Positions 35,072-43,275 of a stretch of 64,000 bases of DNA are shown in pieces. A program made the translations under genes and the position numbers. The DNA is taken from positions 1,426,001 to 1,490,000 of the forward strand of contig CP126124.1 of the NCBI GenBank assembly GCA_030123545.1, in the 5' to 3' direction. Numbering within the stretch: the first letter of the stretch is position 1; the number at the start of each line of letters is the position of its first letter. A model generated the notes under the pieces. That model was given only the letters and a program-made list of their open reading frames with translations. It was not told where the DNA came from and ran no database searches. Source of the stretch: Burkholderiaceae bacterium (GTDB lineage: Bacteria > Pseudomonadota > Gammaproteobacteria > Burkholderiales > Burkholderiaceae_C).

Positions 35072-36286
35072 ATGACGGACCTTGCGGGCAAGCATCTGGT
35101 GCTCGGGCTGACCGGCGGCATCGCCTGCTACAAGGCCGCCGAGTTGTGCCGCGGCCTGGTGAAGGCCGGCGCAACGGTGCAGGTGGTGATGACGCAGGAC
35201 GCCGAACGGTTCATCACCCCGGTGACGATGCAGGCCTTGAGCGCGGCCCCGGTGTTCGACTCGACCTGGGACGCGCGCGAGGCGAACAACATGCCGCACA
35301 TCAATCTGTCGCGCGCGGCCGACGCGATCCTGGTCGCTCCCTGCAGCGCCGACTTCATTGCGAAACTCGCACTGGGCCGTGCGGACGACCTGCTGTCGCT
35401 GCTGTGCCTGGCGCGGCCGATCGAGCGGGTGCCGCTCTTGATCGCGCCGGCGATGAATCGCGAGATGTGGGCGCATCCGGCGACCCAGCGCAACATGGCG
35501 CAGCTCGCGGCCGATGGCGGGGTGCTGCTTGGCGTCGGCAGCGGTTGGCAGGCCTGTGGCGAAACCGGCGACGGCCGCATGCTCGAGCCGCCCGAACTGC
35601 TGGAAGACGTGATTGCGTTCTTCGCGCCCAAGCTGCTTGCCGGCCGGCGCGTGCTGATCACCGCCGGGCCGACCTACGAGGCGATCGATCCGGTGCGCGG
35701 CATCACGAACCGCTCCAGCGGCAAGATGGGCTTCGCGCTCGCGCGCGCCGCGCGCGAGGCCGGCGCCGAGGTCACGCTCATTGCCGGTCCGGTTGCGCTG
35801 CCGACACCGCGCGGCGCAACGAGGCTCGATGTGCGCTCCGCGCGCGAGATGCTCGCCGCGGTGCAGCAGCACGCGGACGCCGCTGACGTGTTCATCGCGA
35901 CCGCGGCCGTGGCCGACTGGCGGCCCGAGAGCGCCGCACCGCAGAAGATCAAGAAGGACGGCTCGGACCGCGTGCCGGCGCTCGGCCTCGTCGAGAACCC
36001 CGACATCCTGGCCACGCTCGCGCGCTCGCCGCGCGCGCAGGCCGGCGCGCTGTTCTGCGTCGGTTTCGCGGCCGAGAGTGAGAACCTCGCGGCCAACGCC
36101 GCGGCGAAGCGCGCGAAGAAGGGCGTGCCGCTCATGGTCGGCAACATCGGCCCGGCGACCTTCGGCCACGACGACAACGCGCTGCTGCTCATCGACGCGC
36201 ACGGCGCGCATGAACTGGCGCGTGCGCCCAAGCTAGAGCTTGCTCGCCAATTGATAGCAGATATCGCTCGAAGGATAAGGGCCTGA
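35072..36286 (+). CDS. coaBC: bifunctional phosphopantothenoylcysteine decarboxylase / phosphopantothenate-cysteine ligase
   Basis: A 404-residue CoA biosynthesis enzyme. The N-terminal flavoprotein CoaC half begins VLGLTGGIACYKAAEL and includes the PAMNREMW block. The C-terminal CoaB half starts near residue 188 (LITAGPTYEAIDPVR) with NRSSGKMGFALA and the ligase loop KIKKDG. It is divergent from pyrG and followed 23 bases later by dut, the classical coaBC-dut pair. Confidence 0.96.
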   Translation: MTDLAGKHLVLGLTGGIACYKAAELCRGLVKAGATVQVVMTQDAERFITPVTMQALSAAPVFDSTWDAREANNMPHINLSRAADAILVAPCSADFIAKLALGRADDLLSLLCLARPIERVPLLIAPAMNREMWAHPATQRNMAQLAADGGVLLGVGSGWQACGETGDGRMLEPPELLEDVIAFFAPKLLAGRRVLITAGPTYEAIDPVRGITNRSSGKMGFALARAAREAGAEVTLIAGPVALPTPRGATRLDVRSAREMLAAVQQHADAADVFIATAAVADWRPESAAPQKIKKDGSDRVPALGLVENPDILATLARSPRAQAGALFCVGFAAESENLAANAAAKRAKKGVPLMVGNIGPATFGHDDNALLLIDAHGAHELARAPKLELARQLIADIARRIRA

Positions 36287-36309
36287 GCGGTATTTACCTT
36301 AAGAATCGC

Positions 36310-36756
36310 ATGATCATCGACGTCAAAATCCTCGATGCGCGGCTGCAGGACCGGCTGCCCGGCTACGCAACACCGGGCAGCGCTGGCCTCGACCTGCGGG
36401 CCTGTCTCGATGCGCCGCTGACCCTCGGGCCGAACGCCTGGCAGCTGGTGCCGACCGGCCTCGCGATCCATCTGGCCGACCCCGGCTATGCGGCGCTGAT
36501 CCTGCCGCGCTCGGGATTGGGGCACAAGCACGGCATCGTGCTCGGAAACCTGGTCGGGCTGATCGACAGCGACTACCAGGGCCAGCTGATGGTCAGCGCC
36601 TGGAACCGCAGCGCCACCGCGTTCACGATAGCCCCGATGGAGCGTGTCGCGCAGCTCGTCGTCGTGCCGGTGCTGCAGGCCCGGTTCAATGTGGTCACCG
36701 AATTCCCGCCGAGCGAACGCGGCGCTGGCGGCTACGGCTCGACCGGCAAGCAGTAG
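36310..36756 (+). CDS. dut: deoxyuridine 5'-triphosphate nucleotidohydrolase
   Basis: A 148-residue trimeric dUTPase with all five family motifs: GSAGLDLRA, PRSGLGHKHG, GLIDSDYQG, ERVAQLVV and the C-terminal GAGGYGSTGK. It keeps uracil out of DNA and makes dUMP for thymidylate. It is co-directional with coaBC. Confidence 0.96.
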   Translation: MIIDVKILDARLQDRLPGYATPGSAGLDLRACLDAPLTLGPNAWQLVPTGLAIHLADPGYAALILPRSGLGHKHGIVLGNLVGLIDSDYQGQLMVSAWNRSATAFTIAPMERVAQLVVVPVLQARFNVVTEFPPSERGAGGYGSTGKQ

Positions 36757-36798
36757 CCGGCCGCGGCACCACGTTAGCGAGCCGGCCCGGCCGCCGCG

Positions 36799-37314
36799 TC
36801 AATCCGGCTTCGCAGCGCCCGGCGCAACGCGGAAGAACGCCGCGCCGCAGGAGCCGTGCGCCAGTTCTTCGTCGGTGGCCGCGCGTACCGAGACGATCTT
36901 CAGATGCAGCCGCAGTGCGATGCCCGCGAGCGGATGGTTGCCGTCGAGCACCACGTGGTCCGGATAGATGTCGGTCACGGTGTAGATCGCATCCTGGGGC
37001 GCGCCGGTCGGCGTCCCCGAGGGGAGGGCCGCGCCGGCAAAGCTCATTCCTTCTTCCAGTTCTGCGGGGAACGCCTCTCGCGGCTCGAGCAGGATCAGCT
37101 GGTCGTCGTAGTCGCCGAATGCCTGTTCCGGCTCCAGATGCAGGTCCAGCCGGTCGCCGGCGGCATGACCCTGCAGCGCGTCGTCGATCGCATCGAGCAG
37201 ATCGCTGCCGCCGACCAGGAACTCGACCGGCTCGGCCAGAACGTCGAGCGTCTCGCCCAATGTGTCCTCGAGCTTCCAGGTCAGACCGACCACGCACTGC
37301 CTGTTGATTTCCAT
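36799..37314 (-). CDS. FKBP-type peptidyl-prolyl isomerase, SlyD-like
   Basis: A 171-residue isomerase-chaperone. The FKBP part is split by the IF chaperone insert: N-terminal strands to about residue 65, insert DRLDLHLEPEQAFGDYDD, then the return with HPLAGIALRLHLKIVSV. The E. coli SlyD His/Cys-rich metal tail is absent. It converges with dut and diverges from the cupin gene at 37333, with 18 bases between. Confidence 0.9.
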   Translation of the reverse strand: MEINRQCVVGLTWKLEDTLGETLDVLAEPVEFLVGGSDLLDAIDDALQGHAAGDRLDLHLEPEQAFGDYDDQLILLEPREAFPAELEEGMSFAGAALPSGTPTGAPQDAIYTVTDIYPDHVVLDGNHPLAGIALRLHLKIVSVRAATDEELAHGSCGAAFFRVAPGAAKPD

Positions 37315-37332
37315 TGCAGAATTGTCGCAGCT

Positions 37333-38487
37333 ATGAACATCACTCGCGCGTCGGCGCTGCTCGGAGGCCTCAGCCCCGCGCAGTTCATGAAACGGCATTG
37401 GCAAAAAAAGCCGCTGCTGGTGCGTCAGGCCGTGCCGGGCGTCGCGCCGCCGATGGGGCGCGCGGCGCTGTTCGAGCTCGCGGGGCAGGGCGGAGTCGAG
37501 TCGCGCCTCGTCGAACGCGATGCCGAGGGCTGGCGACTGCGCAGCGGCCCGTTCGCTCGCCGGTCGTTGCCGCCGCTCGCGCGTCCCGGATGGACACTGC
37601 TGGTGCAAGGCGTCGACCTGCATCTGGACGCGGCGCACGAGTTGCTGCAGCGCTTTCGCTTCATCCCCGACGCACGGCTGGACGACCTGATGATCAGCTA
37701 CGCGACCGACGGCGGCGGCGTCGGTCCGCATTTCGACAGCTACGACGTGTTCCTGCTGCAAGTGCAGGGGCGCCGCCGCTGGCGCATCGGTCGTCAGCGT
37801 GACCTGACGCTGCAAGCCGGGGCGCCGCTCAAGCTGCTGGCGCGGTTCACGCCGGAGCAGACCTTCGACCTCGACCCGGGCGACATGCTGTACCTGCCGC
37901 CGCGCTGGGCGCACGACGGCGTCGCGCTCGGTGCATGCATGACCTGCTCGATCGGCTTTCGCGCGCCGGCCGCGCACGAGCTCGCGCGCGAACTGATGCA
38001 CCGTATCGCCGACGCGCATGGGGACGCGGTCGGCGCCGCTGCCAGACCCTCGCTGTACCGCGACTCGGACCAGCCGGCCGCGGCCTCGCCCGGCCGGATT
38101 CCGTCCGCGCTGCAGGCGTTCGCGCAGCGCGCTCTGCACGCCGCGCAGCGCGATCCGCTGGCGCTGTCGCGCGCACTCGGTGAAGTGTTGTGCGAACCGA
38201 AGGCGACGGTCTGGTTCGAGCGGCGGCCGACGCCGCGCCGGCTGCAGCACCTGGTGCTTGATCGGCGCACGCGCATGCTGTTCGACGAGCACCATGTGTT
38301 TATCAATGGCGAGTCTCATCGCGCGCGCGGACAGGGCGCCGCGCTGCTGCGCCGGCTCGCGGATCGGCGCATGCTGGGCCCAAGCGATCTGCGCGACGCA
38401 GGCCCGGCACTGCGAGCGCTGCTGAGTAGCTGGTGCGAGGCCGGTTGGCTGCATCCGTCCGATCCGGCTGCCGATGACGCGGCGTAG
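37333..38487 (+). CDS. cupin-like 2-oxoglutarate oxygenase (ribosomal protein hydroxylase, YcfD/RoxA type)
   Basis: A 384-residue JmjC-type protein. The Fe(II) ligands are His-x-Asp in GPHFDSYDVF and a distal His in LPPRWAHDG. The N-terminal WQKKPLLVRQA block is characteristic of YcfD, the enzyme that hydroxylates an arginine of ribosomal protein L16. A C-terminal winged-helix region follows the dimerisation helices. Start ATG 37333 gives the normal length. Target assignment to L16 is by homology only. Confidence 0.88.
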   Translation: MNITRASALLGGLSPAQFMKRHWQKKPLLVRQAVPGVAPPMGRAALFELAGQGGVESRLVERDAEGWRLRSGPFARRSLPPLARPGWTLLVQGVDLHLDAAHELLQRFRFIPDARLDDLMISYATDGGGVGPHFDSYDVFLLQVQGRRRWRIGRQRDLTLQAGAPLKLLARFTPEQTFDLDPGDMLYLPPRWAHDGVALGACMTCSIGFRAPAAHELARELMHRIADAHGDAVGAAARPSLYRDSDQPAAASPGRIPSALQAFAQRALHAAQRDPLALSRALGEVLCEPKATVWFERRPTPRRLQHLVLDRRTRMLFDEHHVFINGESHRARGQGAALLRRLADRRMLGPSDLRDAGPALRALLSSWCEAGWLHPSDPAADDAA

Positions 38488-38535
38488 GGAACCTGAACGA
38501 CGGGTCCGCCCATTCGCGGGAAGGAGGTGCATGGC

Positions 38536-39078
38536 ATGACTGCAAACCAAACCGGGGCCGCCAGCGGCCCAGCAGACGCGCGTGGCTCGATGGCGGCGCC
38601 GCTGCCGTCGGGCCGGTTTGCCGGCCCGGCCGCGTTCGCGCAGATCGTTCGCGACCTGTTCGCGCGTGCCGCCGACGCAGGCTGGCGCGAAATCATCATC
38701 AGCGACGCAAGCTTCGCCGACTGGCCGCTCGGCGAGCGCGCGTTCGCGCAATCGCTTCAAGACTGGGCGCAAGCCGGACGTCGGTTCACGATGCTGGCGC
38801 GGCAGTACGACGAAGTCAGTCGTCGGCATGCGCGTTTCGTGACCTGGCGGCGCACCTGGGCGCATCTGATCGACTGCCGCCGCTCCGCGCAGGCTGATGC
38901 TTTGGCCCTGCCGAGCGCGATCTGGACTCCGGTCTGGGCGCTGCGCCGGCTCGATCTGGAGCGCAGCACCGGGGTCTGCGGCAGCGAGCCGGAACGCCGA
39001 CTGCAGATCCGGGAACTGCTCGACGAATGGCTGCGCCAGAGCGCGCCTGGCTTGCCGGCGTCGACGCTGGGGCTGTAA
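38536..39078 (+). CDS. conserved hypothetical protein
   Basis: A 180-residue protein with a perfect AAGGAGG site at 38521-38527 ahead of ATG 38536; a GTG at 38527 falls inside that site. No signal peptide or membrane segment is evident. The body is Ala/Arg-rich and largely helical with repeated Trp (WREI, DWPLG, WRRTWAHL, WALRRLDL). I do not recognise a family. It follows the YcfD-like gene and may share its transcript. Confidence 0.75.
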   Translation: MTANQTGAASGPADARGSMAAPLPSGRFAGPAAFAQIVRDLFARAADAGWREIIISDASFADWPLGERAFAQSLQDWAQAGRRFTMLARQYDEVSRRHARFVTWRRTWAHLIDCRRSAQADALALPSAIWTPVWALRRLDLERSTGVCGSEPERRLQIRELLDEWLRQSAPGLPASTLGL

Positions 39079-39145
39079 CTATGTACAGCCCACAAAGTGT
39101 TGCTTTTTGGTGTACGGGTTTTCGCTAGTTGCAGACCTCGCCCCC

Positions 39146-39151
39146 TATAAT
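39146..39151 (+). promoter_or_regulatory. candidate -10 box for the lipoprotein gene
   Basis: A perfect TATAAT preceded by CCCC, 105 bases before the lipoprotein start. The nearest -35-like element, TTGCAG at 39129-39134, is only 11 bases away, so the -35 is weak or a different sigma factor is used; a heat-shock-type promoter is one alternative. Confidence 0.45.
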
Positions 39152-39216
39152 CAGCTGCTGAGATGGAAGGGCGAGAGTGCTTTCCCTCGGTCGATACAGC
39201 CCCTTGCTGTACTGAC

Positions 39217-39230
39217 AATTTCCGGAAATT
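39217..39230. promoter_or_regulatory. 14-base perfect palindrome in the lipoprotein leader
   Basis: AATTTCCGGAAATT is a perfect palindrome in the presumed 5' leader, 26 bases before the start codon. It could bind a dimeric regulator or form a hairpin that shields the GAAGGAA ribosome site just downstream. Function is unknown. Confidence 0.35.
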
Positions 39231-39255
39231 TTTCTCCATTGAAGGAACCTTTCAA

Positions 39256-39570
39256 ATGAACAAGTCCCTGATCCTGGCGGTCGTGATCGCGTCCGCCGCG
39301 CTGGTTGCCTGTGGCAAGAAGGAAGAGGCGCCTGCGCCCGCACCCGCTCCGGCGGAAGCTCCTGCGCCCGCGGCGTCTGCGCCTGCTGCCGAGTCGACTG
39401 CGCCTGCCGAAGCAGCTTCGGCAGCAGCCGGTGAAGCCGCCAACGCAGCCAGCACTGCCGCGAGTGCCGCCGCTGGCGCCGCCGACGCAGCCAAGGATGC
39501 GGCCGGCGCGGTGAAGGACGCCGCAGGTGCCGCCGCCGACGCGGCCAAGGGGGCCATGGAGAAGAAGTAA
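39256..39570 (+). CDS. small alanine-rich lipoprotein
   Basis: A 104-residue protein with a lipoprotein signal peptide: MNKS, a hydrophobic core and the lipobox LVAC-G with Cys19-20. The mature part is almost entirely Ala, Pro, Glu and Lys, first an Ala-Pro tract, then repeated AADAAKDAAGA-like units forming a probable amphipathic helix. GAAGGAA lies nine bases upstream. It has its own promoter-like region and a strong terminator. The role is unknown; an envelope-anchored helical or flexible tether is plausible. Confidence 0.85.
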   Translation: MNKSLILAVVIASAALVACGKKEEAPAPAPAPAEAPAPAASAPAAESTAPAEAASAAAGEAANAASTAASAAAGAADAAKDAAGAVKDAAGAAADAAKGAMEKK

Positions 39571-39596
39571 TCGGTCGGACCGACGGCTTCTGCGAG

Positions 39597-39621
39597 AAAG
39601 CCACCGCAAGGTGGCTTTTTT
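39597..39621 (+). terminator. rho-independent terminator of the lipoprotein gene
   Basis: GCCACC-GCAA-GGTGGC (39600-39615) followed by six T. It ends the chromosomal transcript. Its T-run is the first part of the presumed integration site of the element. Confidence 0.85.
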
Positions 39622-39624
39622 CAT
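39617..39624. other. presumed attL of a Tn4371-family element
   Basis: TTTTTCAT overlaps the terminator T-run. This octamer is, from memory of the literature, the reported attachment core of Tn4371-like elements. It lies 176 bases before a tyrosine integrase gene and exactly at the change from core genes to element genes. The matching attR is outside the window. Confidence 0.65.
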
Positions 39625-39799
39625 TTCACCATGACTCCAGCACCGAACTTCGCTGGACTACGCCGAAGCCCGATACAGCAGGTTTATCAATAACTTAGGC
39701 GAGTTCAACATATGCCGGTGCTTTCCGAAACCTGACCTGGCTTCCCCTCTGCTGGCCCCTACAAGGCTCCTGGGAATCCGGTCTTTCCGAGGAGTCATC

Positions 39800-40999
39800 A
39801 TGGCGAAAATCAAGCTCACTAAGTCCGCAGTCGATGCGGCACAACCGCAGGCGCAAGCCGTCGAACTCCGGGACACGCTGGTGCCCGGCTTCTTGTGCAA
39901 GATTACACCAGCGGGCCGCAAGGTGTTCATGCTCCAGTACCGCACGAACGCCGGCGAGCGGCGCAAGCCCGCATTGGGCCTGTACGGGGAACTGACCGTC
40001 GAGCAGGCCCGTTCGCTGGCCCAGGAATGGCTGGCCGAGGTGCGCCGGGGCGGCGACCCCAGCGCGGCCAAGGCCGCCGCCCGTTCAGCCCCCACGGTCA
40101 AGGAGCTGTGCACCAAGTTCATGGAGGACTACTCCAAGCAGCGCAACAAGCCCAGCACCCAGCGCGGGTATCAGGCCGTCATCGACCGCTGCATCGTTCC
40201 GATGCTGGGCCGTTTGAAGGTTCAGGACGTGAAGCGGCCGGACGTGGCCACGGCGATGAAGAAGATGGCCCACAAGCCCGCCGAGGCCAACCGTGCTTTC
40301 AGCGTGATGCGCAAGATGTTCAACCTGGCCGAGGTGTGGGGCCACCGGCCTGACGGCACCAACCCTTGCCGCCACGTCCCGATGTATCCCAACGGCAGGG
40401 CTACCCACCTCATCAGCGACGAGGACATGGGCAAGCTGTTTCGGCGACTGGAGCACATCGAAGCCGAGGGTCTGGAGAACTACGTCATCCCGCTGGCGAT
40501 CCGTCTGCAATTCGAGTTCGCCGGCCGCCGCTCCGAAATCGTGACGCTCCAATGGGATTGGGTGGACATGGACAACCGCCGCGTGGTCTGGCCGGACAGC
40601 AAGACGGGTGGCATGTCCAAGCCCATGAGCGAGGAAGCCTATCGGCTGCTCTCAACGGCGCCACGGCAGGAAGGCATTCCCTACGTGCTGCCGTCTCCAA
40701 GCCATCCGGGCAAGCATCTGACCACGGGCGAGTATTACAACGGCTGGAGCCGCGCCCTCAAGGCGGCGGGCGCCACGCACGTCGGCACGCACGGTATCCG
40801 CCACCGTTCTGCGACCGACATTGCCAACTCGGGCATCCCGGTCAAGGTCGGCATGGCGCTGACGGCGCACAAGACCGTGGCGATGTTCATGCGCTACGTC
40901 CACACCGAGGACGATCCGGTGCGCAAGGCGGCTGAACTGGTGGCGAACCGGCGCAAGACGATCACCGAGGCGCAACGTCCCGCAGAGGTGGCAGCATGA
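39800..40999 (+). CDS. int: tyrosine integrase of the element
   Basis: A 399-residue P4-type integrase. Residues 1-90 form the N-terminal arm-binding DUF4102 domain (KLTKSAVDAAQP; FLCKITPAGRKVF). The core-binding domain follows, then the catalytic domain with Arg in AGRRSEI, His-x2-Arg in THGIRHRS, His in LTAHKT and Tyr in RYVH. It catalyses excision and integration at the att octamer. The start ATG fits the 176-base left end. Its stop overlaps the next gene's start by four bases. Confidence 0.93.
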   Translation: MAKIKLTKSAVDAAQPQAQAVELRDTLVPGFLCKITPAGRKVFMLQYRTNAGERRKPALGLYGELTVEQARSLAQEWLAEVRRGGDPSAAKAAARSAPTVKELCTKFMEDYSKQRNKPSTQRGYQAVIDRCIVPMLGRLKVQDVKRPDVATAMKKMAHKPAEANRAFSVMRKMFNLAEVWGHRPDGTNPCRHVPMYPNGRATHLISDEDMGKLFRRLEHIEAEGLENYVIPLAIRLQFEFAGRRSEIVTLQWDWVDMDNRRVVWPDSKTGGMSKPMSEEAYRLLSTAPRQEGIPYVLPSPSHPGKHLTTGEYYNGWSRALKAAGATHVGTHGIRHRSATDIANSGIPVKVGMALTAHKTVAMFMRYVHTEDDPVRKAAELVANRRKTITEAQRPAEVAA

Positions 41000-42165
41000 T
41001 CAAGAAGACGCCTGCGGCGGCGGGAGCCGCACCCGCCGCTTTGCCTGCCGGCTACGCCGGCATCCACAGCGGCATCGTGGAGCTGCTTGGCGCTGCGCGC
41101 CAGGCGGCGGCACGCAGCGTCAATGCGCTGATGACGGCGAGCTATTGGGAGATTGGCCGCCGCATAGTGGAGGCCGAGCAACAGGGCAAACGACGTGCGG
41201 GTTACGGTGAGCAGTTGATGGAGCGACTGTCCACTGATTTGACCGCGCAGTTTGGGCGGGGCTTTGGCGTGAACAACCTGGAGAACATGCGGCGGTTCTT
41301 CCTCGCATACCCTGTCTCCGAGATTTCCCAGACACTGTCTGGGAAATTGGACAACGAGCTGCCCGACGAGAAATCCCAGACAGTGTCTGGGAAATTGAGC
41401 CTCGCCGAGCTGGCACAGGTGTTCACGCTGCCGTGGTCGGCCTATGTGCGGCTGCTGGTGGTCAAGGACAACCATGCCCGGCGCTTCTACGAAGCCGAGG
41501 CACTGCGCGGCGGCTGGAGCGTGCGCCAGCTTGACCGGCAGATTGGCAGCCAGTTTTACGAGCGCACCGCCTTGTCCAAGGATAAGGCGGCGATGCTGGT
41601 CAAGGGAGCGGTGGCGAGGCCCGAGGATGCCGTCACGCCCGACGACGCGATCAAAGATCCGTATGTGCTGGAGTTCCTGAATCTCAAGGACGAGTATTCG
41701 GAATCCGATCTGGAGGCCGCGTTGATCCAGCGGCTGGAGGATTTTCTGCTGGAGCTGGGCGAAGGCTTCACCTTCGTCGGCCGGCAGCGGCGCTTGCGCA
41801 TTGACCAGACCTGGTATCGGGTCGATCTGCTGTTCTACCATCGCAAGTTGCGTTGCTTGGTCATCATCGACTTGAAGCTGGGCAGCCTGACCCATGCGGA
41901 CGTGGGCCAGATGCACATGTATTGCAACTACGCCAAGGAGCATTGGGCCTATCCCGATGAGAACCCGCCCGTGGGGTTGATTCTCTGTGCTGACAAGGGC
42001 CATGCGCTGGCGCGGTATGCCTTGGAAGGTTTGCCGACGAAGGTGATGGCGGCGAACTACCGTACCGTGTTGCCAGATGCCGAGCTGTTGCAGAAAGAGC
42101 TGGAAACCACGCGGCGCTTGCTGGAGTCGCGTGTGGTGAGGCAGCCCAAGAAGCTCCGGCAATAA
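40996..42165 (+). CDS. DUF1016 (YhcG-type) PDDEXK nuclease-family protein
   Basis: A 389-residue protein. The N-terminal DUF1016 domain contains the block MTASYWEIGRRIVEAEQQGK, and the C-terminal half a PD-(D/E)xK fold with Asp in RVDLLFYHRKL and IIDLKLG. Functions in the family are unsettled; nuclease and defence roles have been proposed. It is translationally coupled to the integrase. Residues 110-134 are encoded by two near-identical 24-base palindromic units in frame (41326-41349 and 41374-41397), in a region that is variable in the family. Confidence 0.88.
   Translation: MIKKTPAAAGAAPAALPAGYAGIHSGIVELLGAARQAAARSVNALMTASYWEIGRRIVEAEQQGKRRAGYGEQLMERLSTDLTAQFGRGFGVNNLENMRRFFLAYPVSEISQTLSGKLDNELPDEKSQTVSGKLSLAELAQVFTLPWSAYVRLLVVKDNHARRFYEAEALRGGWSVRQLDRQIGSQFYERTALSKDKAAMLVKGAVARPEDAVTPDDAIKDPYVLEFLNLKDEYSESDLEAALIQRLEDFLLELGEGFTFVGRQRRLRIDQTWYRVDLLFYHRKLRCLVIIDLKLGSLTHADVGQMHMYCNYAKEHWAYPDENPPVGLILCADKGHALARYALEGLPTKVMAANYRTVLPDAELLQKELETTRRLLESRVVRQPKKLRQ
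41326..41397. repeat. two in-frame palindromic repeats within the DUF1016 gene
   Basis: Unit 1 (41326-41349) and unit 2 (41374-41397) differ by one base and are 48 bases, or 16 codons, apart. Each has inverted arms TCCCAGACA/TGTCTGGGA around one base; around unit 1 the arms extend to 11 bases (41324-41346). They encode QTxSGKL twice. Confidence 0.8.
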
Positions 42166-42490
42166 CCGGGCGTCCCGGCGTGCCGCCGTCGGGCTCTCGG
42201 GCTGCGCCCCGCGCTTCGTGCCGAATCGCGGCCATCCGGCTTTGATCCCTGGCGCCTCCGGCCCTCTCGGGCCTGCGCGCTGCGCTTGCCCAAAGGCGGG
42301 TGTGTGCAGTGGGCGGGGTGTAGGCGGTCTTGCTGTTCCCTTCACCGTATCACGGCGTTCTCGCCGTCAAGGGCGGCGCGCGCGGGTGCGCGCTTGCGTC
42401 CTGGCGGCCGTCTGCGACCCCTGACTGCTTGCGCTGCGCCGTGCTCCCGACGGTTCCGGGCAATTCCGCCCGAGCAACCGGAGCACGATC
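42166..42490. other. gene-free gap before radC with two repeat types
   Basis: This 325-base gap has no convincing open frame. Its left part carries a degenerate copy of the GC-rich family-2 sequence ending in CCTGCGCGCTGCGCTTGCC (42272-42290). Its right part is the family-1 leader described separately. Confidence 0.6.
42323..42483 (+). repeat. family-1 structured leader, copy A (before radC)
   Basis: One of three roughly 160-base copies, each ending just before a gene. It contains hairpin 1 (42338-42373: outer arms CCCTT/AAGGG, inner ACGGCG-TTCT-CGCCGT) and hairpin 2 (42457-42472: CGGGC-AATTCC-GCCCG), then ACCGGAG seven bases before the radC start. Copies B and C keep both stems. Confidence 0.75.
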
Positions 42491-43000
42491 ATGTCGCAAC
42501 TGTCCTTTTCCTCGTTCGATGCCTCGCTGATGGTGCGTGATGCGCAGGGCCGCTACCTGCTGGCGACGACTGACCAGATTCTGGAGGCCGCGCGCCAGGC
42601 CATCGAGCACAAGATGCAGCGCGGTGCCTCGTTCACTTCACCGGCGGCGGTCAAGGAGTACCTGTGCGCCAAGCTGGCCGGCTACGAGCACGAAGTCTTT
42701 GCGGTGCTGTTCCTCGATTCGCAGCATCGCCTGATCGAATACACAGAGATGTTTCGCGGCACCATCGACAGTGCATCGGTGTACCCGCGCGAGTTGGTCA
42801 AGGAGGCACTGCGGCTCAATGCGGCGGCGGTCATCGTGTCGCACAACCATCCGAGCGGGAACCCGGAGCCAAGCGCGGCCGACCGGGCGCTGACCCAGCG
42901 GCTCAAGGAGTCGCTGGCGCTGGTGGACGTTCGCACGTTGGATCACATCGTCGTCACGGGCAGCAGCACCACGTCATTCGCCGAACGCGGCCTGATCTGA
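42491..43000 (+). CDS. radC: RadC/JAB-domain protein
   Basis: A 169-residue JAB1/MPN metalloprotease-fold protein of the RadC group. The metal motif is SHNHPSGNPEPSAAD, with a Glu in YEHEVFAVLF. RadC-like proteins are common near the integrase end of such elements; a role in DNA repair is no longer accepted and the real function is uncertain. It is preceded by leader copy A and followed at once by a strong terminator, so it is an autonomous unit. Confidence 0.9.
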   Translation: MSQLSFSSFDASLMVRDAQGRYLLATTDQILEAARQAIEHKMQRGASFTSPAAVKEYLCAKLAGYEHEVFAVLFLDSQHRLIEYTEMFRGTIDSASVYPRELVKEALRLNAAAVIVSHNHPSGNPEPSAADRALTQRLKESLALVDVRTLDHIVVTGSSTTSFAERGLI

Positions 43001-43004
43001 CCGA

Positions 43005-43025
43005 GGGGGCTTCAGCCCCCTTTTT
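43005..43025 (+). terminator. rho-independent terminator after radC
   Basis: GGGGGC-TTCA-GCCCCC followed by TTTTT, four bases after the radC stop. Confidence 0.85.
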
Positions 43026-43060
43026 GCTGCGTCCGGCAGCGCAACTCCGGCCCGCGCGGG

Positions 43061-43079
43061 CCTGCGCGCTTCGCTTGCC
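43061..43079 (+). repeat. family-2 core motif
   Basis: CCTGCGCGCTTCGCTTGCC. The same 18-19-base core, with at most one substitution, occurs at 42272, 43761, 44699, 48712 and 49943, always on this strand and always between genes. Confidence 0.65.
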
Positions 43080-43109
43080 GAAAGCCGAGGAGCATGGAGG
43101 TGTGAGGGA

Positions 43110-43269
43110 GGCGGTCTTGCTGTTCCCTTCACCGTATCACGGCGTTCTCGCCGTCAAGGGCGGCGCGCGCCTTGCGCGCTGGCGTCCTGGCGGCCGTCTG
43201 CGACCCCTGACTGCTTGCGCTGCGCCGTGCTGGCGACGGTTCCGGGCAATTCCGCCCGTGCAACCGGAG
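43110..43269 (+). repeat. family-1 structured leader, copy B
   Basis: Nearly identical to copy A over about 160 bases, with a few changes in the middle (for example the stretch after GGCGCGCGC). Both conserved stems are intact. It ends with ACCGGAG seven bases before the gene at 43276. Confidence 0.75.
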
Positions 43270-43275
43270 ATCGTC

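Noticed and set aside
36799..38865. 688-codon minus-strand frame covering the SlyD-like gene
   Set aside because: Only the last 171 codons have FKBP character; the rest is antisense to the cupin gene.
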